64,000 bases of DNA from Proteles cristata cristata (GCA_017311185.1 JAESUZ010003900.1:372001-436000), one strand, 5' to 3'; positions 36,303 through 49,339 are shown, counted from the first letter of the stretch. Notes: generated from the sequence alone by a model not told the origin. Translations and numbers: made by a program.

Positions 36303-39000
36303 ATGACCTTAGCTCTAAGAAAAAATAACTTCCTGACAGTGTGTATGTATACATCCACACACCTCAGTGAAAACACTATTGGATTGTAGTTGTGCATAAA
36401 ATAAGGTGCATTGTAGCTTGACCACTTTTAGTAGACTACTGATAGATTATCAGATACCTAACACCAAATTACAAGATAATACCAGAAGTTGCCATCTAGA
36501 TTATCTCAGCTGTAACTGAGGAAGAAGATAGAAGAATCACAGCATCCTGAGGATGTCTGTGAACTGTGTTCTACACCTTTTAGTCCTAAGAGAAGTGACA
36601 TTCCTCCAAAACAGTGGTACTGAGAATCATAAGGATGGTTCCCAGACACCAAAGGATTGTTTAAATATATCTTGTATGACCTCCTTACTAAGTTTGGGAA
36701 GTGTGCAACCTTTTAAAGATGTTTATTTTATTTTCATGCCAAAGTTAACTATTAGAAATATTTGGGGAAAAGCAATGATGACACTAAAAGTGCCTAAAAG
36801 CTCACCTTTCAATGATAAATTCTGTTAACAATTTGGACTACCCCCTATTTTTTTGTTGTTGTATTGAACAAAAATAAATTGTACTGAAGCAACATTCCAT
36901 AAAGGGAACAGTTTACATGTTGTGTCCCATTTTAGGCAAAATGCTCTTGTTTGCAGTAGTCCCATGGAGTCCAGCAAAATAATAACTTTATATACCAATT
37001 TTAAAGGCTATTTTAATGTAGGACTTTAAAAAATGAACAAAAGAATCTAATGCAAATGATTGGACATAGACCTTGTAATGATTTTATGTACCATTTATTA
37101 TGAAGAAGACATTACCATGACTGTATTTTATAAATTATAATAAGTATGTCAAGGAGTCTGCTATAAACTTTTTATTCCTCATCACCAAAGAACAAAAACT
37201 CTATGAGCTGTGGCTAAGAAAGTAATCATTGTTATCATCCATTCTAGATTCCTAATCCTCCAAATTTTATTAACCCTCCCTGATATGCTTTACACCACTT
37301 GTGTACTATGCTGATTTATGATGTGATGCACAATTTTTTTTTAAAAAAAAAAGATCTTTAATCTCTTAACACTTTGTAACCAAAGTTACTCAGAGAAGTC
37401 TGCATTTGATTAATTAGTGTGCTTCTTCTACATTTTGTAGATGCTGTATATTGCTTGACATACCCTATCAATACCTGCTCTATAAATTCAATGGTGTAGC
37501 TTCCCTCCTCTCTCACCTCTGTGCTCTCTGCTGTTGCCACTTTATTTTCTTGTCAGTTAGCATTATGTTGTCTATCAGAGGAAAAGTGGATGTTTTAGAT
37601 ATTTTAGGACAGGAAAATAATTTTCTCTTTCCGATTTGAGATGCCTAGCTGGTAGATGCTGCAATTTGTATAGTTTATTGCTCAATGCCACCACATTCTG
37701 TCCCCAGTCTATAGCAGCTTAGTGAAGTAATACTGCTTCATTTTTTATATAGTGTAATTTTTTAAGGATTGCCTAGTATTTTGAATATAATAATGCAATT
37801 ATGGCCATATAGTATATATTTATTCCTCCTCTTTACTCTTAACCTTTTATTATATCCTAAACATTTTTATACTTCCCATAAACTTAGAATGAACCAAAGA
37901 TATATTATATTAACTCTTCCAAAATTAACATAAGTTAAAAAATTTATATTACAAAATTAACATAAATCTACTTAAAAATTGGGAAGGAGAGGAAAGAAAA
38001 TAAATTACAACACTGTCTTTTTTGTGCAACATCGATATTATTGTATTTAGCCATTTGCTTTGCACCAGAAATTAGAAGTATATAGTTAAATGTCAATAAA
38101 ATTTTTCATATTTAAATATTTTGAGAAGAGAATTTTTGTTTTCAGAACAATTAATAATAATATATTACACATTTTAAGCCATATCCAGAGGCACAACATA
38201 TGGCAAGTTGGCTCACACAATCAATAATAAGGTGGGATCCAAAATGAGAGAGGATTCTTGTTCTCAAGAGATAAAAACAATATCATTCCTTATAAGGGCC
38301 TATCCCTGGGTAAATGGCTTATATCAGTATTCAACAATAAATGTTGATGACTCAGTGGTCCAGTTAGATCATATGTTCTTAAATATGTAACTATTTTTAA
38401 CTCACCATAATCTTTCTTTGATGACTTAGGAAGTTCTTTTGAAATGTGTTCATCATGTTTGGGATTATCTTATAGCATCATTTATCTCTGAACTATGAAA
38501 ACACAAAATCACCTAGTATTAAAACTTCCAGTTAATAGACTATTGAATCAACCACTTTTGGATGAGCATCTATATGTATAGCTTCTAGATCAGCACTTAA
38601 CATGTAGTATTCACTTATGAAAAACTATAATTTTTATTCATTGTGCTATCTTTATATTTTTATTTTAGTATAAATATAAAAATTTATTTTAAGCTTTTAC
38701 AGATTCAACTGTACATTCTTAGAAACATAGCTTGAACAGTTGAAGTGGAAATATTTATAATTTCAAAGGAATAATGTCCAGAAATTAGATTTAGTAGGTC
38801 AGGGTTGTGAATGGTTTTATAGCATTTTTCTAGCTTTTTTTTGGCCAATTTTATTTTTCAAAGTGGATGAACCAACTTACCTTACCATCAACAATATATG
38901 AGTATAAAAGTTCCATTCAAATTTTGGCGATATTTAATTGATATCACCACCAATTTAAGTTTTACTCCAGCTATCAAGTTTCTTCTTTATTTGATTTGAA
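36303..39000. other. Unassigned 2.7-kb stretch
   Basis: Very AT-rich and without recognised repeats or genes. Short A and T runs are scattered through it. Confidence 0.5.
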
Positions 39001-39026
39001 ATCATTGGTAAAGAGGTGAATGTTTA

Positions 39027-39256
39027 TTTATTTTTTATAATTTTTTAAAAATTTATTTCTAGGAGAGAGAGAGAGAGAGACACAGCGTGAGCAGGGGAGG
39101 GTCAGAGATAGAGGGAGACACAGACTTTGAAACAGGCTCCAGGCTCTGAGCTGGCAGTCAGCACAGAGCCCAACGCGGGGCTCAAACCCACGAACCGCGA
39201 GATCATGACCTAAGCGAAAGTTGGATGCTTAACCGACTAAGCCACCCAGGCGCCCC
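39027..39256 (-). mobile_element. CAN-SINE, young variant
   Basis: Antisense, tttctaggagagagagag, gagctggcagtcagcac, cctaagcgaaagttgg, 5' end ccacccaggcgcccc. TSD aaagaggtgaatgttta (39010-39026) and gaaaaggtgaatgttta (39257-39273), two mismatches in 17. Confidence 0.96.
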
Positions 39257-39719
39257 GAAAAGGTGAATGTTTAAAGGCCTTACACTTTTGACTACTTTGT
39301 TAGAAAGTTATGTTTGAGATATGCTCAGATCTATTTACTATAACACACTCCTGTTTAGACTAGTTCAGGATCATAATAGAATATTATTTTCTCTTTTGAA
39401 TGAGAATCATTAAACATCTTACCTCCACTATTAAAATTAAAAAGTAATCCAGGATTTAGCAGAAAGATATTCAGAAGGAAATGCCCAGGCTGGAGCCAGA
39501 GGCTAGGTGCTGATATTTCCTTCTCCACATTCACCTCTGCAAGAGTGTTCTCACTCTTGCATAAGCTCTGCCTTCATCGTATCAAGGCACTGACATATCA
39601 ATACAACCCTGAAGTTTAGGTGATCATGGACACTAAATCCCTTCCCTTGGATTATCTTAGCACAACCAAAAAGAACAGAAAGGAATGAATTTGAGAGGCA
39701 GTTTAGCCTTTGTGCTAAA

Positions 39720-39800
39720 AATTAAAATTATATATATATTTATAATATATATATATTATATATATATAATACATATATATACATACATACATATATATGT
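39720..39800. repeat. TA/CATA-rich simple repeat
   Basis: Interrupted TA repeats followed by tacatacatacata units. The small open frame over it is low complexity. Confidence 0.9.
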
Positions 39801-40014
39801 AAAGAGATCATGGAATTCAAATATACAAAAAAGTATAAGGTGTAAGTTACAGCCCATCCCAATTTTCCTTCTCAGAAGTTGACAGTGTCACTTCTTTATG
39901 CATTCACAAGCAGTTTCTGCTCCCTCTTCTCTCACTCTGAACAGATGATGATATTCTGTCTGGCTACTTGGAAATGATCAAAAGCTTTGGCCTTAGCAGA
40001 GACAGTAAATGGCA

Positions 40015-40260
40015 GAGACAGACTCAAAACTACCTGTGTGACCTTCAGAAAAAAAGTGGTTCAACTCTGTGAAGTTTGTTTTTTCATTTGTGAAAATGGA
40101 CGAGATGATTACCTCAAATGATTGGTGCAAATAAATCACTTAAAAAAGTGCAAATAAATCACTTAGTATAATGACTAGAACATAGATGGTCCAAAAAAAT
40201 GATCATTATTGTAAGTATCATTATTAAATGTATTATTGCTATTTTTACTGATTTTATTAT
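40015..40260 (+). repeat. MIR relic with a small internal duplication
   Basis: cctgtgtgaccttcagaaaa, then ttttttcatttgtgaaaatgg, then aatgactagaacatagatgg follows sense MIR order. Within it gtgcaaataaatcactta occurs at 40125-40142 and again at 40148-40165. Confidence 0.55.
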
Positions 40261-40264
40261 TGAG

Positions 40265-40900
40265 ATATTGAAAACAGAAATGATGAGAGGAAATTCTAAA
40301 AACATAAACAAAGAGAAGTATCCTCAGTGAGGAATTCTGTTTCTAAATGCAGAGGAGTCCAAGAAGAGTTTTAGTTGACTCCTAATCTCTGTAGATGTTG
40401 GGGACTTCTTTCTGGTTCTTATCCAGGTCTCTTTTCTACCATAATAAGGTCCCACACCATCTCCTAGAATGAAAAATTTTAAATCCTCAATTTCTTAGCT
40501 TCTTTTTTCTTTCTTGATGTTAGAGGAACTTATTGGACTTAATTGAACTCCCTCACCTTTCTGACCTAAGATGTCAGCTCTCCCTATCACTCTGGGCATT
40601 ATTTATGAAAAGTTGTTAATGGGAAACTCCCCAGGAAGAGAAATGGTTATGAGAATGATAACTATACTTTGTTCATGCAAGCGAGACCCATGAGTTTCTC
40701 ATGCTCCATGAGGGTAGGAAATGTGATGGTCTGTTTCACCAACTCATGTCTGGCAATTAGCAAAGTACTTCACATAGAATATGTATTTAGTAAGTGATTA
40801 TTGAGTGACACATTTCTGGCTCACCTTCACTACAATGGACACGTTCACTACAGAACTTGACTTTGGCTGACCTGGGTTCTAATTCTTCTGCCTATTAAAC
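40265..40900. other. Mostly unassigned
   Basis: A weak L2/MIR-like end (tggcaattagcaaagtactt) near 40750. Nothing else recognised. Confidence 0.45.
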
Positions 40901-40916
40901 AGCCATGGTCCTCTTT

Positions 40917-41125
40917 TAAAAAATATATTTATTTATTTTATTTTTTTATTTGAGAGAGAGAATGTGAGTGGGGCAGGAGGGTAGAGGGAGAGAGAGGATC
41001 TTGGGCTCCATGCCATGCTCAGCATGGAGCCCGATGCAGGGCTCCATCCCATGACCCTGGGATCATGACCTGAGAAGAAACCAAGAGTCAGATCCTCAAC
41101 CAACTGAGCCATCTAGGTGCCCCCC
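40917..41125 (-). mobile_element. CAN-SINE, antisense, older variant
   Basis: Antisense with tatttgagagagagaatg, a distinct middle (ccatgctcagcatggagccc) and gagccatctaggtgcccc. TSD gccatggtcct at 40902-40912 and 41126-41136. The middle differs from all other copies here, marking a different older subfamily. Confidence 0.92.
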
Positions 41126-41139
41126 GCCATGGTCCTTTA

Positions 41140-43680
41140 AGCATTATTAGGACATGGTTATTCCCGTCTCTTTAGTCCCTCTCCTCTAGATGTTTGTCAC
41201 CCAGACTCTTTAAGAGACAAAGATAAAGAGTATTGCACCCAAAAAAACAAACAGACAAGCCAAACAAAACTCCAAAAGTCTTGTACCCTGTTCAGACAGG
41301 ATGCATCAAACAGTTTTCTCCCTTGTTCTCATTCTGTTTGTACCGCATTCACATTGCATTAGTTTTTTTTCAGGTATAGGACACCTTCTTCAGCTAGTAA
41401 AATAAGATATGGAAATCTTCTCTGTTAATATTGACGCATTTTAAGTTTTTCAACATTAAAAATTGCCTACTTTCCCTTGCACTCCCTGCCACTCCCTTAC
41501 CCTCCCTTTCCCCCAAAAAACCCCACAAAGAGACAGTCATTATCCTTTGGAAATCTCATTTGTTTTTGTTTTATTTTGTTTCCTTGGGGGTATGTGTGGA
41601 GTTATGGCCAAACATAAGCATTGTCTGTAAGAAGTTAAACTGCTTTAAAAAATTAATGTATATAAGCTATAACAACAGAGTGGTGAATCTGCATATTAAG
41701 CTGATAATCCCCTCCTCCTCTTTCTCATTATAAATTACTTCTTTTTGTGCCATTCTCTTATCTTTAAATCCTATCATAGGCAGAATATTCTTATTCCAAT
41801 TGCTAACCATGATGGTAGTCTTTCTACATTATCTGCATAGAAAATGCAATTGCCATTTATAAGGACATATCAGAAGAAAGCATGTAATGTATATTATATA
41901 TGTGAAGACTAAACTTAGAATACTGTTCATAAATAGGAAGTAACTCTCAGTGAATTAATCAATTAGGATCATCCTAGGGCTTCTATTATGATAGATAATG
42001 AAGGATAGCAATTTAGCTTCTGTTTTTACTCTTTTAAGATTGTCATTAATGGAGTGATTGGTACACAGTTATACCAGGAAAGTTGCAATTGATTTTTATT
42101 TATATTTTTTATTCAAGAATATTGTCTCAGATAAGTAGTAATTACTATAATAAAGAAACTCTTTATTACAAGAAGCTAAAAATATTGATAAGGGGAGGGT
42201 GCTTCCAATTTATGCACTAATTTCTGTCTTTTCCAAACTTAAAACTCAGCTCCTTCCTATTTTTTAAAACGTTGCCGTTTTTTCACATTAAATATAAAAG
42301 ATACTATATTGTATGAAAATAAATGTGGATATTCCAAAATATGTGAGTACAAGGATAGCCCTCCTATGGAGGGAGTCTGAACTCTAGAGAATGTTCTGGA
42401 ACATGCTGAAGTCTCCTTTTGTCTGTTTGCCACCTTTCCATACTGTTGGGGCAGGAGTGAGGGGAAGGAAGAGAAGAAGGATACAGTGGTAAGGAAGACA
42501 CAAAGCACGGATTTTAGCATCCACTTGTGTGCACATATTTTCAGATGAATAACCATGAAATTATCTGGGGCAGAATATTTGAAATTATGACTGTGACTAA
42601 AAATTTGAAACATAAATCATGTAATTTTTCTTCTTTACCTTTATGATTTTCTATAACAAATCGTAAACCATTAAATGCAAAAAATACCACCATTAAGTCT
42701 CTTTTCCTTAAGTAATTATTTTAATGATAAACACCTCTGCTTAATGAGTATCCCTTTACTAATCAAAATGTTACATATGCTAAAGAGGAAAAGGTATTTG
42801 TATGCCAGCTGGCAGAGAGGAATATTGCTTAATTTTATGTCTTGTTGTTTAATAATTAAATCCCAAGTCCCTATCTTTTTCAAATGGGCTTTGGAATGAG
42901 GTGGGACATACAAATAAATATAGCTCAGGCCATATATTGGACTACTGGGGGCAGTAAGACAGATTAATAGAAAGGATCTTGGTCATAAGGAATAGCAATT
43001 TCCTCAATGACTTAAAGTGCATTTTGTATCAATAAGGGTTATTTAAATTAAAAACAAGACTCAACTTTTACTTACCTATCACTTTGTTTTATTATTTTTT
43101 TATTAAAATAGCAGCAAAATATGGAGTATCCTGGCACTGACAAATATCCCTAAGGGACAGAATGAAACAGCCATTTGTGTTTCAGACAAATTCCTTGGTC
43201 TTGAATGACTGTGAAGAATGCTTATTTTAACACTCAGCTTGGTGTTCAGCATATAGTGGTGAATCAGTTAGTGTCACATAAAGGAGTGGATGTGTGAGCA
43301 GCTGACAAAATGAGGAAGGGGAATTCAGTGAGTCATTGGAGAGCAGTGCTTGATGTTTGGGGGAACTGCTGTGATTCTTCGTTGATGGTTGTGAACCTAC
43401 TTTGACTCTCAGCTACTGAGTAGTTGCAAACAGTTGTACGGAACCTCATCACATTTGTTTTTTGCCTTCATTCACACTTTATGTAATAGTTAATATATTT
43501 AGACAATGGGGCATGAATATAAAATGCCCAAGAACCCAAGGACAGGAACTTGACCTCTAACATTGAAGCTACTTTTGTTTATTGTTCCTTAATCTCATCC
43601 TTCTGCTGTTTTTATATGAGTAACTATTATGTCTTTTTCCCACACATTTTTACCAGATACTTATAGTTTTACCACATATT
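41140..43680. other. Unassigned 2.5-kb stretch
   Basis: No gene or family recognised. AT-rich. The open frames of about 100 codons at 41431-41733 (+) and 42257-42613 (-) have no family features. Confidence 0.5.
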
Positions 43681-43684
43681 TACA

Positions 43685-43910
43685 TTTTTGTGTTTGTTTT
43701 ATTTTGACTTCTGGAGCTTTATAAAAATGATATCACACTACAGGTGGTGTTTTTGCCTATATCCGAGTATGTTTATTTTTAGCACTGTATAATATTTATG
43801 AAGTGATGATCCATTCTCTTTGTATGGACATTTGAGTTCGTTGTGGTTGTTTTCATTTATTGACTGATTGCTATTACCATGCTGCTATAAATATGCTCCC
43901 AAAGTGTGTA
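43685..43910 (-). repeat. Possible very old L1 ORF2 fragment, antisense
   Basis: tatggacatttgagttcgtt, then taccatgctgctataaatat, echoes the antisense L1 segment seen in 16950-17010 (ggacatttgggctctttcca and the gcctctatgaacattgg area). Heavily diverged, so low confidence. Confidence 0.5.
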
Positions 43911-43914
43911 AAAT

Positions 43915-45800
43915 CTGCCCAAGCAGGTATTTTACTCTATTGATTTTTTTTAACCTAAAAAGGTTCCTTGTTTATAATGAGTGCTCAATAAATGCTTGTC
44001 ATTTGGGGGCAGAAAAAAAATACTGTATGTCATGTCTAAAGTTGCCTGCACAAGAGTTCTCCTGTTAGAAATTTTGCTCACATATCCCCCAGTAGAACTT
44101 TGAAAAATTGTATCTCTTCATATATTTTTTAGTTGCTATGTAAATTATTTAACAACTGCTCCAGTGATAAATTACAAATACAAATTCTAAGTGTTATAAT
44201 TTCTGGTATAGTTTTATATTGACATTTTAAATTTGTACTGCAGTATAATTATTTTAAATAGATCCAGTGGAATCCAAATACCATTGTGATTTTTTTTTTT
44301 ACCCATAATCATTTACTTATAAAATGCAGGTAAAAAGTTTTTTTTTTATCAGAAATTTTATATTTTTTCTCCTTAAGTCATATTTTCATTTCACTGTTCT
44401 CACAGAATTTTATCCTAGTGCAATATATATTTGCACTTAAATTTTTTTATTGGTTACCCTATTATACTTTGCAGCAAAAGTTATATATATAAACCTGACT
44501 TGTAGCAAATTTCATCTTCCTTTAAGACTGTTAAGTGTTAATTTTTTTCTGAATTTTGTTATCATAACAATTGTTATTTGTACACAGTTAGTTAAAGCCG
44601 TTTCAGAAAATAGTCATTGAACATAAAATAAAACTTTGGAAATGCATCTCTTTAGATGGATTCTGTCATTTTTCTATTTGTTCCTGGTTCTTGGACGCCT
44701 ATCACTGACTAGTAGAATGAGACAGGATTCAGTGGAAATTCACAGTAAGAGAAGATATTTATTAGGCCACCAGTGTGTGCAGTGTTTCCACAGAATGTAG
44801 GGATCATTGCTAAGTACGCATTATGTATAATAGACTCTGCTTTCTATTCTCTGAGGAAAGAATCAACAAGTATAGAAGTGGTTGACAAGTGCCAGAAAAG
44901 ATATTTATTATTAAGTAAAAACAAAAAAAAAACAAAAAAAACCCCCACCATTTCTAAGTGTTCAGTGATTTGTTTTTGTAAAATTCAGGGAAATGTTTAT
45001 CCTATGAATGATAAGTGTTTCAGAAATACAAAACACTTTTTGCCTCTACTATATGTTACATTTTCTTAATTCTGAGATGTCAGAAATAACAAACCTTTAA
45101 TTTTTATTTTTTTTTTAAATCATGTAAAATATTCAGTTGAAACATAGTCCTACATAAAGTTAGGATATGAGATTTGGAACACATTGTTTTAGTTCTAGGG
45201 TGCCTTTAAAAATATTCTGGATATATTAATTCTGTAATGGACTCATAAAGCATGTAGCCCCATCTCAAGCTTGTTGCTATCTTTTATATTTCTTACCCTC
45301 ATGCTGTTTTGTTTTCCTCTCATGGATAAGAGGTCTCTCCCTCAGGTACAGTGTAATTCCAAGGCATAGGAAAGTGAAGCTATTAAATAAAAATTGTCAT
45401 TTCCCATAATCCCACTTTACAATATGAATGTATTCACTGCACTCTAATATAGAGTGTGTTTGTGTGTGTGTGTGAGGGGCTATGTTTGTAATCCCTCTTT
45501 GTCCAATAGAAACACAGTTCTATAGAAGATTAGGAAAGATACGAAGCCATACAACCAACAAAGCATTGCTGACATTACCTTCATTAAAGGAGAATTCTCT
45601 GTCATGAATATTTCGGATTGTTCCCATTATTTGGCTTCCTTTAGGATATTGCATTGCTATAAAATTGATGATGAGTGAGAGGTATTTTTTTTAATAAAAT
45701 GGAGGAAAGGATGGATGACTTTGTGAAAAGAGAGGTGAGAAGTGATTGTCATGACATGTAAAGCCTCTACTAAAAGTATATTCTCAGACGGATAACCTCA
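43915..45800. other. Unassigned 1.9-kb stretch
   Basis: AT-rich with A/T runs (44290-44300, 44340-44348, 44920-44942) and a short (TG)n at about 45455-45473. No gene or family recognised. Confidence 0.5.
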
Positions 45801-45816
45801 GAATCCATACATTGCA

Positions 45817-46025
45817 GGGGTGCCCGGGTGGTTTAGTTGGTTAGGCAACCAACTCTTGATTTCGGCTCAGGTCATGATCTCATGGTTCATGGAATCAAGC
45901 CCCACATGGGACTCTACCCTGACAGTGCAAAGCCTGCTTAGGATTCTCTCTCTTCCTCCTTCTCTATGCCTTTCCCCATCCACTATTTCTCTCTAAATAA
46001 ATAAAAAAAGTATTTAAAAATAATA
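45817..46025 (+). mobile_element. CAN-SINE, sense
   Basis: Starts ggggtgcccgggtggtttag, with gtcatgatctcatggttcat and a CT-rich body, tail aataaataaaaaaag. TSD atccatacattgca (45803-45816) and atacatacattgca (46026-46039), one mismatch in 14. The B-box area (ggaatcaagcccc) is changed. Confidence 0.94.
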
Positions 46026-46088
46026 ATACATACATTGCATATGGAATTTGGAAGTCCATAGTTTATTCCCTTAAATGTATCTGTGCCT

Positions 46089-46298
46089 GGGGTGCCTGGG
46101 TGGCTCAGCAGGTTAAGCGTCTGACTTCGGCTCAGGTCATGATCTCACAGTCCCTGGGTTCCAGCCCTGTGTGGGGCTTTGTGCTGACAGCTCAGAGCCT
46201 GGAGCCTGCATCGGATTCTCTCTCCCTCTCTCTCTGCCCCTCCCCCGCTCGCTCTGTATCTCTCAAAATAAAATAAAGATATAAAAAAAATTTTTTTT
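46089..46298 (+). mobile_element. CAN-SINE, sense
   Basis: Starts ggggtgcctgggtggctcag, clear A-box side (ggctcagcaggttaagcg), CT-rich body, A/T tail. TSD aatgtatctgtgc at 46074-46086 and 46299-46311, perfect over 13 bp. It sits only 63 bp from the previous SINE in the same orientation. Confidence 0.96.
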
Positions 46299-47240
46299 AA
46301 TGTATCTGTGCGTATAATAAACTCATGTACCCCAGGGTTACACATGCCCAATTTGAAGACTTTTGATACATTCCTGGAAATAGGTGCTCAGTCATGGGAT
46401 ATGCCCTTTTCTCATTTATAAGATAATCTCCAAATTGGTTGCCAAAATAATTGTCCAAATTAACACTCCAACCAGATGGTAGAATACTTATTTTCCTTGC
46501 CAATACTTATTGTCAGATTTGTTAATTTTAGGTAATCTAGTATACCTAGATTATACCTTGTTATTAAATACCATTTCTGTGTTACTAATTTACTAAAGAA
46601 ATTGAACCTCTTCCTTTATTTATTTGCCATTCATTATTCCTCCTCTGTGCAATGCCAATATATACCATTTTGCCCATTTTTCTAATGGAATGTTTGTCTT
46701 TTATTATATCATAGAATTTAGTTATAGATTCTAGATTTTAATAATTTATTTGTTAAATATGTTGCAAATATCTTCCCCTAGTTTTGGGCTAGCTTTTTCA
46801 CATTCTTTATGGAATCTTTTGATGAACAGAAACTCTCAAATTCAGTCAAATTGATCTTTTTGTTCTTTAATTTTATGATTAGAGCCTTTTGTATTTGTTG
46901 AAAAATTCTTTCCTACCAAAAATGTATATTGGTATCTTCCTCTTATACTTTCTCTGAAAGGTTTAAAGTTTCTTATTTCACCTTTAAGTCTTTAATCTGT
47001 CTGGAGTTGGGTTTTGTTTGTGATTTGAAGTAGAGGTTTAAGTTTATTTTTTCCCACCAATAGCCAGAATTGTTTATTGTCTAGTGCATCTCTTGCCTAA
47101 TGATTTGCAGTACCATCTCTACTATATATCAAGTTTCATGTGTGTGCAAGTTTGTTTCTACACTTTCTTGGTTTTTTGTTCATTTCATGTTTTGCTTTTT
47201 AAAATTTTTTTACTTTCTTTTTAAATTTCTATATGATTTT

Positions 47241-47444
47241 ATTTTTTTAAGTTTATTTATTTATTTTGAGAGAGAGAGAGAGAGGGAGGGAAAGGGGTAG
47301 AGAGAGGAGAGACAGAATCACAAGCAGACTCTGCACTGCCAGCACGGAGCCTGACTTGGGGCTTGAACCCATGAACCATGAGAACATGATGTGAGCTCAA
47401 ACCAAGAGTCAGATGCTTCACTGACTGAACCACTCAAGTGACCC
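47241..47444 (-). mobile_element. CAN-SINE, antisense, diverged
   Basis: T tail, gtttatttatttattttgag, GA tract, ggggcttgaacccatgaacc (B-box region) and ccactcaagtgaccc. No clear TSD; several substitutions. Confidence 0.9.
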
Positions 47445-47524
47445 TCACTTTCTATCCCTATGCTGATACCACAGTCTTTATTATTTTAGTATAATAAGTG
47501 TGGATATCTATGGCAGATAGAGAT

Positions 47525-48428
47525 GGCAGCACATTTTTGACATGTTTCCCATCAGACAGTAGAGTCTCTTCTCCTCCACTAGAAATTGTGCTCCTCCATG
47601 ATTGCTCTGACCAGTGGAATATAGCTCTGTAATTAGGAAGATAATCTAACAGTTTTCAGTGTGGTTCAAAAGATTGCTGTGCTACCAAGAAGGAAATATA
47701 ACTGCCCTGCTGGAGATACCAGACAGTGAGAACTTTCCAAGTACATAGAGAATGAGAAGGGAGCAGCTAAATTTGCTCTGCTGGCTGTTCCTCACAAGGT
47801 CCTAGGCATTTGAGTGAGCTGCTTGGGATGCTCCTGACCAAATAGCATCCAGCTGAGTGTAGCATTGAATGATCCCAGTAGACACCATGTGGAGTCAAAA
47901 AATAATAACTTAGCTTTATGTCCAACTTGGCTACCATCCCCCTTTATTCAGTCAAGCACTAATTTAGGTGCTGCTGTGAAAGGATTTTGCAGATGCACTT
48001 AAAGCCACTAATCGGTTGACTTTAAGTAAGGGTAATTATCCTGATAGGCCTAACTAAATTTGTTGGATCACCTTCAATGCAGACCAGCGTTTTCTTGAGG
48101 GAGAGAATAAATTCTGCCATTAAGCAACAGCTCTGCTTATGCCCACAGAATTCAGACCTCCATCATATAATCCTTCTTTCCCAATTTCCCCCCATAAGGA
48201 CTTATTTAGGCAGCCCCCAAAAGTAAGTAAGCCAATTCCTTGAAATAAAATCTTTGTAGTAAATCCTACTGGTTTTGCTTTCTTGACTGAACTTTTACTG
48301 ATAAACTAGTGAAGCCCTGCACAAATTCCTGATCCATAAAATCATGAGACTAATAAAACAGTTGTTTTAAGCAACTAAAATGTGGGATAGTTTGGTACAA
48401 AGCAGTAGATAGTCAAAACAATACTAAG
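47525..48428 (+). repeat. Probable MaLR LTR relic with a nested repeat
   Basis: The outer part starts near agcacatttttgacatgttt, includes ccagtggaatatagctctgt, and resumes at 48307 with agccctgcacaaattcctga and aacagttgttttaagcaact, an MLT1-like order. The inner segment, about 47900-48305 (ggttgactttaagtaagggt, gccaattccttgaaataaaa), is a different old repeat I cannot name. No internal viral genes. Boundaries approximate. Confidence 0.5.
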
Positions 48429-48435
48429 GGCAGCT

Positions 48436-48482
48436 TGCTTCCTTCCTTCCTTCCTTCCTTCCTTCCTTCCTTCCTTCCTTCC
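48436..48482. repeat. (TTCC)n microsatellite
   Basis: About eleven or twelve uninterrupted TTCC units, likely length-variable. Confidence 0.97.
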
Positions 48483-48962
48483 TCTTTTTTGTATCATAAC
48501 TATCCTTGGTTTTTGCTTTTTCATACAAACTTAAAAATCAACTTTTACAGTGTCTTTACAAACTCTATTGATGTCTTGAGGGGGATTGGATTACATCTAA
48601 AGGTCAATTTTAGGGCAATGGCATAATTATGGTATTGTATCTTATTCATTTATTTATTTCTCCATTTACTTCTTTAATGTTTTTCAATAATATTTTCAAT
48701 AATATCTCCTCCAAAAGTCTTCTATATTTTTGCCATATATTTCTAGATACCTTATATTTCTTATATTATTATATGTACATATTTTTTAATTAAAATTTCT
48801 GTTGTGTGGGAGGGGAATTTTTTTGTATAGTAATTTTCCATTTCTGCAATTATATTAAACTCTCTTATTAGTTATAATACTTTTCCTGAAGAATCTCTTA
48901 GTTTTGAATTTTCTGTCTTATTTGTACCTCTTTCTCTTAATCCATATCTTCCCTTTAGAAAC

Positions 48963-49179
48963 TTTTTTAATGTTTATTCTTGAGAGAGAGAGAAAGAGAG
49001 AGAGCGCACAAGGATGATCGGAGGAGAGAGCAGAGAGAGAGGGAGGCACAGAATGCAACGCAGGACCCAGGCTCTGAGCTGTCACACAGAGCTTGATGCA
49101 GGTCTGGAACCCAGGAATCATGAGATCATGACTTGAGCTGAAGTATGAAGCTTAACCAACAGAGCCTTCCAGCTTCCCC
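48963..49179 (-). mobile_element. CAN-SINE, antisense, diverged
   Basis: tttttaatgtttattcttga, GA tract, ccaggctctgagctgtcaca, catgagatcatgacttgagc. Short TSD tagaaac at 48956-48962 and 49180-49186. Confidence 0.9.
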
Positions 49180-49339
49180 TAGAAACACTTAGATGAAGAC
49201 AAAAAGTTGATTTTAAGTTTACCCATGGCCTAATTTGTAGATATTGCAGTTTATGATATGTGTACTTTTAGAATACTGGTATATGTTCTTCTTTTAGGCC
49301 TTTGCAACTTAATAGTGTGCATGAGAACAATTAGGGTTA

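Larger units (their letters stand above)
46310..49200 (-). mobile_element. Very old antisense L1 (L1M-like), fragmented
   Basis: Diverged antisense ORF2 order is followed through the interruptions. ttgttaaatatgttgcaaat and tttgatgaacagaaactc lie in the first block (46310-47240), a short middle block follows at 47445-47520, and ttaaaaatcaacttttacag and aaaagtcttctatatttttg are in the last block (48483-48962). SINEs at 47241-47444 and 48963-49179, an LTR relic at 47525-48428 and a TTCC repeat break it up. No open frame remains. The family level is inferred from the L1-like order and decay. Confidence 0.7.
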
